Source of the DNA: Eledone cirrhosa
Taxonomy: Eukaryota; Mollusca; Cephalopoda; Octopoda; Eledonidae
Assembly (NCBI GenBank): GCA_964016885.1
Contig: OZ024740.1
Coordinates: 9,444,450-9,508,449, forward strand
Reading direction: 5' to 3'
DNA length: 64,000 bases
Positions 54,674-64,000 of the stretch are shown here, in pieces (position 1 is the stretch's first letter; every line of letters begins with the position of its first letter). The translations under genes and the position numbers were made by a program. Under the pieces are notes generated by a model, which had not been told where the DNA came from, did not search any database, and saw only the letters and a program-made list of their open reading frames with translations.

Positions 54674-57600
54674 ATGATGGATGGATGGACGGACTGCGGA
54701 ATCCTGGAGAGTGGAGGGGAGAGAAAAATCTGGACGCTCAGAGCGAAAATGCCAATGCTAAAGTCAAATTCACCTCGTGGACGAGAATGCGAGCACTCTT
54801 CTTTGTTTCGCCCGCGGATGGCTAACATAACCCCATCTCCCCCCGCCACACACCACCCCCACCCTCCAAACGCGATCCAAAACTTCAGAGTTGGTACCAT
54901 AAATGTAGGCACCCTAAAGGGGCGCGCTAACGAGGTTGTAGAAATGCTTGAACGTAAGGAGGTCGATGTTTGTTGTATTCAAGAGACCAGGTGGAGGGGT
55001 GGGTCTGCTAGATTCATTGAGGGTAAAAAACGATGTTATAAGCTTTTCTGGGTGGGAAACGACGATGGGCTGGGTGGAGTAGGAATCATGGTAGCAGAAA
55101 AGTGGGCGGATAAGATAATAGACGTAAATAGAGTGAACGACAGAATAATTAAAATACGACTTGTCCTCAATAGAACTACGGTGACAGTAATATCTGCGTA
55201 TGCACCCCAATCCGGACTGCCCGGCACTATAAAAGACAGATTCTATGAGACACTGATGCTCACTACCTCCCAAATATCTGACAGTGACTATATAATTATT
55301 GCAGGCGACCTAAATGGTCACGTTGGGCAACATTGTGACGGCTACGACGAAATCCATGGAGGCTATGGGTTTGGTACTAGAAATGAGGAAGGCTCCAGAA
55401 TCCTGGAATTCTGTGATGCAAATAACCTAACTATCTGTAACACTAACTTCAAAAAACGTGACAATCACCTGATCACCTATAGATCCGGGGAACACACAAG
55501 CCAGGTAGATTATATCCTTACCAGAAGACGTGACAGAGTGTCTGTTGTAAACACTAAATCCCTCCCCCATGAAGAATGCACCTCCCAACATAGACTGATA
55601 ATTAGCGACCTCATAGTCAGGTCGAGACGTACTCGACAGCAGAAGAGGACTATCCTCAGGAGAAAAATATGGAAGCTAAAGGACCCCACAGCCAAAAATA
55701 AATTTCAAAACATATTACTTGATGCTTTCGACAGTAAGGAAGAACACTTAGAGTCGGACAATATAGAGGGACAGTGGGAATTTCTGAAAGCAAACCTGCT
55801 GTTGGCCACAGACAAAGTCTGTGGCTGGAGCAGGCCTGTAGGCAGGAGGAGAGTAACATGGTGGTGGAACAGTAAGGTGGAGGAGTCAATTAAGGCCAAA
55901 AAGCAGGCTTGGAAAGTATGGCGGGATGGGGGAAGTAGAGTAGACTATCAAGTGGCCAGGAGGGAAGCTAGGAGAGAAGTGTACTTAGCAAGAAGGGAAG
56001 CTGAGGAAAGAAAGTTCAAGCATGTCCTACAACGCGATGACCAAAAACGTGAGGTGTTCAGGATTGCTAGGCAATGCGTCAAGGAAAACCGTGATATTGT
56101 CGGGGAGAAGTGTGTACTTAACGATGATGGCATACTTGCCATCACTGACACTGATAAGAAGGCAGCTTGGAAGTGTCACTATGAAAGGCTACTAAATGAG
56201 GAGAATAAATGGGAGAAAGACAGTCTCCCCCATGTCGACCCAATAGAGGGACCAGCAGTGTTAGTCGAGGGGAGTATAATAAGTAAGGCAATCAAGGATA
56301 TGAAGACAGGTAAGGCGGCTGGGCCTTCGGAAATAGTTGCTGAGATGCTGAAGGCATCTGGCACGGTGGGACACACCATGGTCACCCGCATAGTTAACCA
56401 AGTCGTACAGAATGGGGCTGTTCCGAAGGACTGGCATAGCAGCATCATCGTTAACTGTTATAAGGGTAAAGGAGACGCCCTAGATAGGAGTAACTATAGA
56501 GGCATTAAATTAATCGACCAGGTCATGAAGGTCACAGAAAAAGTAATAGCGCAACTAATCAGAGAGAGAATTGACCTAGATGAAATGCAGTTCGGGTTTG
56601 TGTCAGGCAAAAGTACCACAGACGCTCTTTTCATAGTACGACAACTACAGGAGAAGTACCTAGCTAAAGGTAAACCCCTCTACTTAGCTTTTGTCGACTT
56701 GGAGAAAGCCTTCGACAGAGTCCCCCGCTCCATTATCTGGTGGGCTCTTAGAAAACTAGGCGTTGACGAATGGCTTGTGAGGGCTATACAAGCCATGTAT
56801 AAAGAAACAGTCAGCAAGGTTAGAATTAACAACGAATATAGTGAAGAGTTTAGCGTAAAAGTTGGCGTCCATCAGGGCTCTGTTCTCAGCCCCCTACTAT
56901 TTATTATTGCCCTTCAGGCTATAACAGAGGAGTTCAAGACAGGCTGCCCATGGGAACTCCTATACGCAGACGACCTGACACTCATAGCGGAATCAATGGC
57001 CGAGCTAGAGAAGAAATTCCAAACATGGAAGCACGGCCTAGAGTCAAAAGGACTTAAAATTAACCTGGCTAAGACCAAAGTTCTAGTTTGTAGGAAAGAA
57101 AACAAGGCGGCGGTCCCTTCTGGGAAATGGTCGTGCTCGGTGTGTAGGAAAGGCGTAGGTAGAAACTCCATTTTGTGTCCTAAATGCAAAGTATGGGTGC
57201 ATAAAAGATGTAGTGGGATCACAGGTAAGCTAACTAAGAACATAGATTTTACATGTGGCCGGTGTTCTGGTGCAATAAGTAGCAGCAAGTGCCCACACAA
57301 TACTAGCTCTTTCAATTGCGCAGAGGGTTCTATAGCAATAGTGGACAGCTTCCGTTACCTGGGCGATAAAATCAGCAGTGGGGGAGGGTGCTCTGAAAGT
57401 ACTGTAGCTAGAGTCAGAACTGGTTGGAAAAAGTTCAGAGAGCTTATACCACTATTAGCTGCTAAAGGGTTCTCCCTAAAAATGAAAGGCAGGTTGTACG
57501 ATGCCTGCATACGAACAGCAATGTTGCATGGCAGTGAGACCTGGGCATTGTGTGCAGAGGATATACGCAGACTAGAGAGGAACGAAGCTTGTATGCTCCG

Positions 57601-57931
57601 CTGGATGTGTAACAGTAATATACGTGAACGGCAAAGCATAAACGAACTAAGGAAAAAATTAGAGATAAGAGGGATCAGATGTTGTTTACTCGAGAGAAGG
57701 CTACGTTGGTATGGACACGTGATGCGCATGAAAGTCGATAGCTGTATAACAAAGTGCAGGGCAATAAAGATAGACGGTAGCCACGGAATAGGCAGACCTA
57801 GAAAAACCTGGGACGAGCTGATAAACTCCGACCTCACACACTTACACCTCTCCAAGACAATGTCACTGGACCGAGACCTTTGGCGGTACTCAGTAACAGA
57901 GAAGACCCGCCTTGCCAGTAGGCATCTCTAA
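54674..57931 (+). CDS. LINE polyprotein: APE endonuclease + reverse transcriptase + PHD-like finger
   Basis: A 1,085-codon intact ORF. I take the first ATG (54674, MDGWTDCG after a second Met); the frame opens a little earlier at a non-ATG codon. Residues ~71-312 are an endonuclease/exonuclease/phosphatase domain with N77 (TINVG), E104 (QETRW), D212 and N214 (GDLNGH), D279 (QVDYI) and H306 in SQH where SDH is usual. Residues ~538-793 are the reverse transcriptase: MQFGFVSGKST, D675 in VDLEKAFD, VGVHQGSVLSPLLF and YADD (D766, D767). A C4HC3 PHD-like finger follows (C821, C824, C835, C838, H843, C846, C861, C864). The tail has YDACIRTAMLHGSETWAL and RRLRWYGHVMRM (~1008-1019). The family role is to nick the target and copy the element's RNA there. 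All key residues are present, so activity is plausible. Confidence 0.95.
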   Translation: MMDGWTDCGILESGGERKIWTLRAKMPMLKSNSPRGRECEHSSLFRPRMANITPSPPATHHPHPPNAIQNFRVGTINVGTLKGRANEVVEMLERKEVDVCCIQETRWRGGSARFIEGKKRCYKLFWVGNDDGLGGVGIMVAEKWADKIIDVNRVNDRIIKIRLVLNRTTVTVISAYAPQSGLPGTIKDRFYETLMLTTSQISDSDYIIIAGDLNGHVGQHCDGYDEIHGGYGFGTRNEEGSRILEFCDANNLTICNTNFKKRDNHLITYRSGEHTSQVDYILTRRRDRVSVVNTKSLPHEECTSQHRLIISDLIVRSRRTRQQKRTILRRKIWKLKDPTAKNKFQNILLDAFDSKEEHLESDNIEGQWEFLKANLLLATDKVCGWSRPVGRRRVTWWWNSKVEESIKAKKQAWKVWRDGGSRVDYQVARREARREVYLARREAEERKFKHVLQRDDQKREVFRIARQCVKENRDIVGEKCVLNDDGILAITDTDKKAAWKCHYERLLNEENKWEKDSLPHVDPIEGPAVLVEGSIISKAIKDMKTGKAAGPSEIVAEMLKASGTVGHTMVTRIVNQVVQNGAVPKDWHSSIIVNCYKGKGDALDRSNYRGIKLIDQVMKVTEKVIAQLIRERIDLDEMQFGFVSGKSTTDALFIVRQLQEKYLAKGKPLYLAFVDLEKAFDRVPRSIIWWALRKLGVDEWLVRAIQAMYKETVSKVRINNEYSEEFSVKVGVHQGSVLSPLLFIIALQAITEEFKTGCPWELLYADDLTLIAESMAELEKKFQTWKHGLESKGLKINLAKTKVLVCRKENKAAVPSGKWSCSVCRKGVGRNSILCPKCKVWVHKRCSGITGKLTKNIDFTCGRCSGAISSSKCPHNTSSFNCAEGSIAIVDSFRYLGDKISSGGGCSESTVARVRTGWKKFRELIPLLAAKGFSLKMKGRLYDACIRTAMLHGSETWALCAEDIRRLERNEACMLRWMCNSNIRERQSINELRKKLEIRGIRCCLLERRLRWYGHVMRMKVDSCITKCRAIKIDGSHGIGRPRKTWDELINSDLTHLHLSKTMSLDRDLWRYSVTEKTRLASRHL

Positions 57932-58291
57932 CAAAATACACCCCGTCCCACCACCACCACCCCCACCCCATCCACACCACCCCGTCCTATGTAAAGTTAT
58001 GTTGGTGCCGCGCCATCCGGGCCGAAACAAATGAGATCGTGTAGGTGTCACGACAAAAAAACACACAGTCCACGCAGTAATGTGGCCGTGTAGGCAACAC
58101 GGTAAAAACCTCCCAGACCCACACTGTAAATGTGGTTGGTGTTAGGAAGGGCATCCAACTGTAGAAAACCTGCCAGACAGTCCTATGCGAGCAAGACAAT
58201 CACTCTTGCCTCAAGTGGGACTACCCCCGTCCAAACCCATGCAAGCGTGGAACACGGACGTTAAACGTTGATGATGATGATGATGATGATG
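57932..58291 (+). other. Full-length LINE 3' UTR, tandem hairpins and (GAT)n tail
   Basis: After the stop come a CCACCACC/CCCCACCCC stretch and two imperfect tandem repeats about 49 bp apart. Each begins with a potential hairpin: CGTG-TAGGTGT-CACG at 58038-58052 and CCGTGT-AGGCA-ACACGG at 58086-58102. Next come GGTTGGTGTTAGGAAGGGCA and a spacer, and the tail ends ...GACGTTAAACGTTGATGATG... at 58291. The same order exists in the other subfamily at 18255-18559, which suggests the tail structure is maintained. Confidence 0.82.
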
Positions 58292-59433
58292 TCAGTTCCT
58301 ATTGGTATATCAATTTCGATTGGTATGTCAGTTTCGATTAGTATATCAGTTTGTATTGGTATGTCAGTTTCTATTGGTATGTCAGTTTCTATTGGTATAT
58401 CAGTTACTATTGGTATGTCAGTTTCGATTGGTATGTCAGTTTCGATTGTTATGTAAATTTCGATTGGTATGTCACTTTCGATTGGTATATCAGTTTCGAA
58501 TGGTATGTCTGTTTCGATTGGTGTGTCAGTTTCTATTGGTATCTCAATTTCTATTGGTATATCAGTTTTGATTGTTATATCAGTTACGATTTGTATGTCA
58601 GTTTCGATTGGTATATCAGTTTCGATGGTTATGTCAGTTTTGATTGTATATCAGTTTCGAATGGTATGTCAGTTTTGATTGGTATATCTGTTTCAATTGG
58701 TCTGTCAGTTTCGATTGGTATGTCAGTTTCTATTGGTATATCAGTTTCGATTGGTATGTCAGTTTCGATTAGTATATCAGTTTCTGTTGGCATATCAGTT
58801 TCGATTGGTATATCAGTTCCTATTGGTATGTCAGTTTCGATTGGTATGTCAGTTTCAATTGGTATGTCAGTTTCTATTGGTATGTCAGTTTCGATTGTTA
58901 TGTGAGTTTCTATTGGTATATCAGTTTCGATTGAATATCAGTTTCGATTAGTATGGCAGTTTCTATTGGTATGTCAGTCTCGATTAGTATATCAGTTTCT
59001 ATTGGTATGTCAGTTTCTATTGGTATATCAGTTTCGATTGGTATATCAGTTTCGATTGGTATATCAGTTTCGATTGGTACGTCAGTTTCTATTGGTATAT
59101 CAGTTTCGGTTGGAATGTCAGTTTCGATTGGTATGTCAATTTCGATTGGTATGTCACTTTCGATTGGTATATCAGTTTCTATTGGTATGTCAGTTTCTAT
59201 TAGTATGTCAGTTTCTAATGGTATGTCAGTTTCGACTGGTATGTTAGTCCTCGATACGTATGTCAGTTTCGATTGGTATGTCAGTTTCGATTGGTATATC
59301 AGTTTCGAATGGTATGTCAGTTTCGATTGGTATGTCTGTTTTGATTAGTATATCAGTTTCAAATGGTATGTCAGTCTCGATTAGTATGTCCGTTTCGATT
59401 GGCATATCAGTTTCGATTCGTATGTCAGTTTCT

Positions 59434-61230
59434 ATTGGTATATCAGTTTCCATTGGTATATCAGTTTCGATTTGTATATCAGTTTCGATTTGTATGTCAG
59501 TTTCTATTGGTATGTCAGTTTCAATTCGTATATCAGTTTCGATTGGTATGTCAGTTTTATTGGTATGTCAATTTCGATTGGTATATCAGTTTCGCCTGGA
59601 ATGTCAGTTCCGATTGGTATATCAGTTTCTGTTGGTATGTCAGTTTTGATTGGTATGTCAATTTCGATTGGTATGTCACTTTCGATTGGTATATCAGTTT
59701 CGAATGGTATGTCAGTTTCGATTGGTATGTCAGTTTCCATTGGTATATAAATTTCCATTGGTATATCAGTTTCTATTGGTATGTCAGCTTCTATTGGTAT
59801 ATCAATTTTGATTGGTATGTCAGTTTCGATGGGTATATCATTTTCAATTTTTATGTCAGTTTCGATTGTTATGTCAGTTTCGATTAGTATGTCACTTTCA
59901 ATGTGTATATCAGTTTCTATTGGTATGTCAGTTTTGATTGGTATGTCAGTTTCTATTGGTATGTCAGTTTCTATTGATATATCAGTTTCGATTAGTATAT
60001 CAGTTTCTATTTGTATGTCAGTTCCTATTGGTATATCAATTTCGATTGGTATGTCAGTTTCGATTGGTATATCAGTTTGTATTGGTATGTCAGTTTCTAT
60101 TGGTATGTCAGTTTCTATTGGTATATCAGTTTCGATTGTTATGTCAGTTTCGATTGGTATATCAGTTTCTATTGATATATATGTTTCGATTAGTATATCA
60201 GTTTCTATTTATATGTCAGTTCCTATTGGTATATCAATTTCGATTGGTATGTCAGTTTCGATTGGTATATCAGTTTGTATTGGTATGTCAGTTTCTATTG
60301 GTATGTCAGTTTCTATTGGTATATCAGTTACTATTGGTATGTCAGTTTCGATTGGTATGTCAGTTTCGATTGTTATGTAAATTTCGATTGGTATGTCACT
60401 TTCGATTGGTATATCAGTTTCGAATGGTATGTCTGTTTCGATTGGTGTGTCAGTTTCTATTGGTATCTCAATTTCTATTGGTATATCAGTTTTGATTGTT
60501 ATATCAGTTACGATTTGTATGTCAGTTTCGATTGGTATATCAGTTTCGATTGTTATGTCAGTTTTGATTGTATATCAGTTTCGAATGGTATGTCAGTTTT
60601 GATTGGTATATCTGTTTCAATTGGTATGTCAGTTTCGATTGGTATGTCAGTTTCGATTGTTATATCAGTTTCGATTGGTATGTCAGTTTCTATTGGTATA
60701 TCAGTTTCGATTGGTATGTCAGTTTCGATTAGTATATCAGTTTCTGTTGGCATATCAGTTTCGATTGGTATATCAGTTCCTATTGGTATGTCAGTTTCGA
60801 TTGGTATGTCAGTTTCAATTGGTATGTCAGTTTCTATTGGTATGTCAGTTTCGATTGTTATGTGAGTTTCTATTGGTATATCAGTTTCGATTGAATATCA
60901 GTTTCGATTAGTATGGCAGTTTCTATTGGTATGTCAGTCTCGATTAGTATATCAGTTTCTATTGGTATGTCAGTTTCTATTGGTATATCAGTTTCGATTG
61001 GTATATCAGTTTCGATTGGTATATCAGTTTCGATGGGTACGTCAGTTTCTATTGGTATATCAGTTTCGGTTGGAATGTCAGTTTCGATTGGTATGTCAAT
61101 TTCTATTGGTATGTCACTTTCGATTGGTATATCAGTTTCTATTGGTATGTCAGTTTCTATTAGTATGTCAGTTTCTAATGGTATGTCAGTTTCGACTGGT
61201 ATGTTAGTCCTCGATACGTATGTCAGTTTC
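59434..61230. repeat. ~1.8-kb higher-order unit, copy B (LINE-free)
   Basis: Uninterrupted counterpart of copy A. At 60201-60219 it reads GTTTCTATTTATATGTCAG, which is the pre-insertion site of the LINE: GTTTCTA matches the left flank and TCAG the right flank. It has two extra 18-bp units near 60640 relative to copy A and a few substitutions. Confidence 0.93.
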
Positions 61231-61822
61231 TATTGGTATATCAGTTTCGATTGGTATGTCAGATTCGATTGGTATGTCAGTTTCTATTGGTATATCAGTT
61301 TCTATTGGTATGTCAGTTTCTACTGGTATGTCAGTTTCGATTGGTAAGTCAGTTTCGATTGGTATATCAATTTCAATTCGTATGTCAGTTTCGATTGGTA
61401 TATCAGTTTCTATTTGTATGTCAGTTTCGATTGGTATCTCAGTTTTGCTTGGTATATCAGTTTCTATTGGTTTGTCTGTTTATATTGGTATATCAGTTTC
61501 TATTGGTAAGTCAGTTTATATTGGTATATCAGTTTCTATTGGTATGTCAGTTTCTATTGGAATGTTAGTCCTCGATTTGCATGTCAGTTTCTGTTGGTAT
61601 ATCAGTTTCAATTGGTATGTCAGTTTTGATTAGCATATCAGTTTCTATTTGTATGTCAGTTTCTATTGGTATATCAGTTTCCATTGGTATATCAGTTTAG
61701 ATTGGTATGTCAGTTTCTATTGGTACATCAGTTTCGATTAGTATGTTAGTTTCTATTGGTATGTCAGTTTCAAATTAGTATATCTGTTTCTATTGGTATG
61801 TCATTTTCGATTGGTATTTTAG

Positions 61823-64000
61823 TCCTTGATTTGTATGTCAGTTTCTATTGGTATATAAGTTTCGATTGGTATGCCAGTTTCGATTGGTATGTCAGTTTCT
61901 ATTGGTATATCAGTTTCTATTGGTATGTCAGTTTTTATTGGTATGTCAGTTTCGATTGGTATATCAGACTCGATTAGTATGTCAGTTTCTATTGGTATAT
62001 CAGTTTCCATTGGTATATCAGTTTCGACTGGTATATCAGTTTCTATTGGTATATCAGTTTCTATTGGTATGTCAGTTTCTATTCGTATGTCAGTTTCTAT
62101 TGGTATATCAGTTTCGATTGGTATGTCAGTTTCGATTGGTATGTCAGTTTCGATTGGTATATCAGTTACGATTGTTATGTTAGTTTCTATTGGTATGTCA
62201 GTTTCTATTGGTATATCAGTTTCAATTGGTGTATCAGTTTCGATTGGTATGTCAGTTTCAATTTGTATATCAGTTTCGATTGGTATGTCAGTTTTATTGG
62301 TATGTCAATTTCGATTGGTATATCAGTTTTGGTTGGTATGTGAGTTTCAATTGGTATGTGTAGTTTCTATTGGCATACGAGTTTCGATTGGTATGTCAGT
62401 TTCTATTGGTATGTCAGTTTCGATTAGTATATCAGTTTCTATTGGTATGTCAGTTTCGATTGGTATGTTAGTCCTTGATTCGTATGTCAGTTTCTATTGG
62501 TATATTAGTATCGATTGGTATGTCAGTTTCGATTAGTATATCATTTTCTGTTTGTATGTCAGTTTCTATTGGTATATCAGTTTCTATTGGTATATCAGTT
62601 TCGATTGATATGTCAGTTTCGATTGGTTTGTCAGTTTCGATTAGTATATCAGTTTCGAATGGTATGTCAGTTTGGATTGGTATATCAGTTTAGATTAGTA
62701 TATCAGTCTCGATTGGTATGTCAGTTTCGATTGGCATATCAGTTTTGATTCGTATGTCAGTTTCTATTGGTATATCAGTTTCCATTAGTATATCAGTTTC
62801 GATTAGAATGTCAGTTTCTATTGGTATGTCAGCTTCGATTAGTATGTTAGTCCTCGATTGGTATGTCAGTTTCAAATGGTATATCAGTTTCGACTGGTAT
62901 ATCAGTTTCTATTGGTATATCAGTTTCTATTGGTATGTCAGTTACTATTGGTATGTCAGTTTCGATTGGTATATCAGATTCGATTAATATGTCAGTTTCT
63001 ATTGGATTATCAGTTTCCATTGGTATATCAGTTTCGACTGGTATATCAGTTTCTATTGATATATCAGTTTCTATTGGTATGTCAGTTTCTATTCGGATGT
63101 CAGTTTCTATTGGTATATCAGTTTCGATTGGTATGTCAGTTTCGATTGGTATGTCAGTTTCGATTGGTATATCAGTTACGATTGTTATTTTAGTTTCTAT
63201 CGGTATGTCAGTTTCTATTGGTATATCAGTTTCAATTGGTGTATCAGTTTCGATTGGTATGTCAGTTTCAATTTATATATCAGTTTCGATTGGTATGTCA
63301 GTTTTATTGGTATGTCAATTTCGATTGGTATATCAGTTTCGGTTGGTATGTGAGTTTCAATTGGTACGTGTAGTTTCTATTTGTATACGAGTTTCGATTG
63401 GTATGTCAGTTTCTATTGGTATGTCAGTTTCGATTGGTATATCAGTTTCTATTGGTATGTCAGTTTCGATTGGTATGTTAGTCCTTGATTCGTATGTCAG
63501 TTTCTATTGGTATATTAGTATCGATTGGTATGTCAGTTTCGATTAGTATATCAGTTTCTGTTTGTATGTCAGTTTCTATTGGTATATCAGTTTCCATTGG
63601 TATATCAGTTTCGATTGATATGTCAGTTTCGATTGGTATGTCAGTTTCGATTAGTATATCAGTTTCGAATGGTATGTCAGTTTGGATTGGTATATCAGTT
63701 TAGATTAGTATATCAGTCTCGATTGGTATGTCAGTTTCGATTGGCATATCGGTTTTGATTCGTATGTCAGTTTCTATTAGTATATCAGTTTCCATTAGTA
63801 TATCAGTTTCGATTAGAATGTCAGTTTCTATTGGTATGTCAGCTTCGATTAGTATGTTAGTCCTCGATTTGTATGTCAGTTTCAAATGGTATATCAGTTT
63901 CGACTGGTATATCAGTTTCTATTGGTATATCAGTTTCTATTGGTATGTCAGTTTCTATTGGTATGTCAGTTTCGATTGGTATATCAGATTCGATTAATAT
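61823..64000. repeat. ~1,010-bp higher-order tandem repeat, two copies plus a partial
   Basis: The TTAGTCC(T/C)(C/T)GATT-marked block starting near 61823 repeats with a 1,010-bp period: 61981 pairs with 62991 and 62851 with 63861. Copy 1 is about 18 bp longer near its start. A third copy begins near 63861 and is cut by the window edge. Substitutions separate the copies, for example GGTTTGTC against GGTATGTC near 62625/63635. Confidence 0.85.

Larger units (their letters stand above)
53895..58291 (+). mobile_element. Full-length non-LTR retrotransposon (LINE), 4.4 kb
   Basis: Non-repeat sequence begins right after GTTTCTA of the array (53894) and ends in a GAT trinucleotide tail at 58291, where the array resumes with TCAGTTCC. 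It has a 5' UTR of about 780 bp, one intact ORF for an APE-type endonuclease plus reverse transcriptase, and a 360-bp 3' UTR. The simple trinucleotide tail in place of poly-A and the single ORF recall RTE-like or Ingi-like elements, but I cannot assign a clade without a tree. The intact ORF and its presence in only one of two duplicated array units indicate a recent insertion, possibly competent to move. Comparison with the empty paralog shows a small target deletion. Confidence 0.95.
53121..59270. repeat. ~1.8-kb higher-order unit, copy A, split by the LINE
   Basis: Array sequence 53121-53894 matches 59434-60207 (offset 6,313), and 58292-59270 matches 60216-61230 (offset 1,924, then 1,960 after a 36-bp, two-unit indel near 58700/60640). 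Copy A is therefore the same unit as copy B with 4.4 kb of LINE inside it. A rare landmark, GATATATATGTTTCGATTAG, lies just left of the insertion in A and at the matching place in B. Confidence 0.93.
58292..64000. repeat. 18-bp array, right block
   Basis: The array resumes in the same orientation directly after the LINE tail with TCAGTTCCTATTGGTATATC and continues to the right edge. It uses the same consensus and the same main polymorphic sites. The phase-shifted module appears here as TTAGTCCTCGATACG (near 59247, 61207) and TTAGTCCTTGATT (near 61820, 62470, 63480). No gene or other element is seen. Confidence 0.97.

Noticed and set aside
54646..57855. Minus-strand frames across the LINE (for example 54914-55273, 56914-57315, 57355-57855)
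   Set aside because: These are antisense shadows of the endonuclease/reverse transcriptase ORF with no recognisable domain of their own.
1..64000. Telomeric repeat
   Set aside because: The 18-bp unit contains no TTAGGG-like motif and shows higher-order structure typical of a satellite.

Overview
This window is almost entirely a giant tandem array of an 18-bp unit, plus-strand consensus RTCAGTTTCNATTGGTAT (R = G or A; N mostly G or T, sometimes A, rarely C). The array fills about 57.5 kb of the 64 kb (roughly 3,200 units) and runs off both ends. It is broken only by three insertions of non-LTR (LINE) retrotransposon sequence. There is no cellular gene, tRNA, rRNA or CRISPR array that I can support. 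The long open frames in the array follow from an 18-bp unit with few stop codons.

Organism: a metazoan, probably a mollusc and most likely a cephalopod such as an octopus. This rests on the LINE protein type (APE endonuclease, reverse transcriptase, PHD-like finger, RRLRWYGHVMRM C-terminus) and on a 3' tail reading GTTAGGAAGGGCATCCA ... (GAT)n, which I recall as abundant in cephalopod genomes. That recognition is from memory.

Layout: 1-15709 array, including a 5,435-bp near-identical tandem duplication; 15710-16314 a LINE 3' end (605 bp, 5'-truncated); 16315-17114 array; 17115-18559 a longer 5'-truncated LINE of the same subfamily; 18560-53894 array, including a 10,007-bp tandem duplication with no difference noticed between copies; 53895-58291 an apparently complete LINE with an intact 1,085-codon ORF at 54674-57931, from a different subfamily; 58292-64000 array with 1.8-kb and 1.0-kb higher-order duplications, the last running off the right edge.

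The parts interact. All three LINEs lie in the same orientation and join the array at the same point of the 18-bp unit (ATG|TCAG), where the unit matches the (GAT)n tail. A paralogous copy of the array shows the empty target of the full-length element: 8 bp were lost and no target-site duplication was made. The two dominant polymorphic positions of the array unit are both synonymous in one reading frame of the minus strand (P-I-E-T-D-I). This is the most unexpected pattern here, although frameshifts and some stops argue against one continuous gene.
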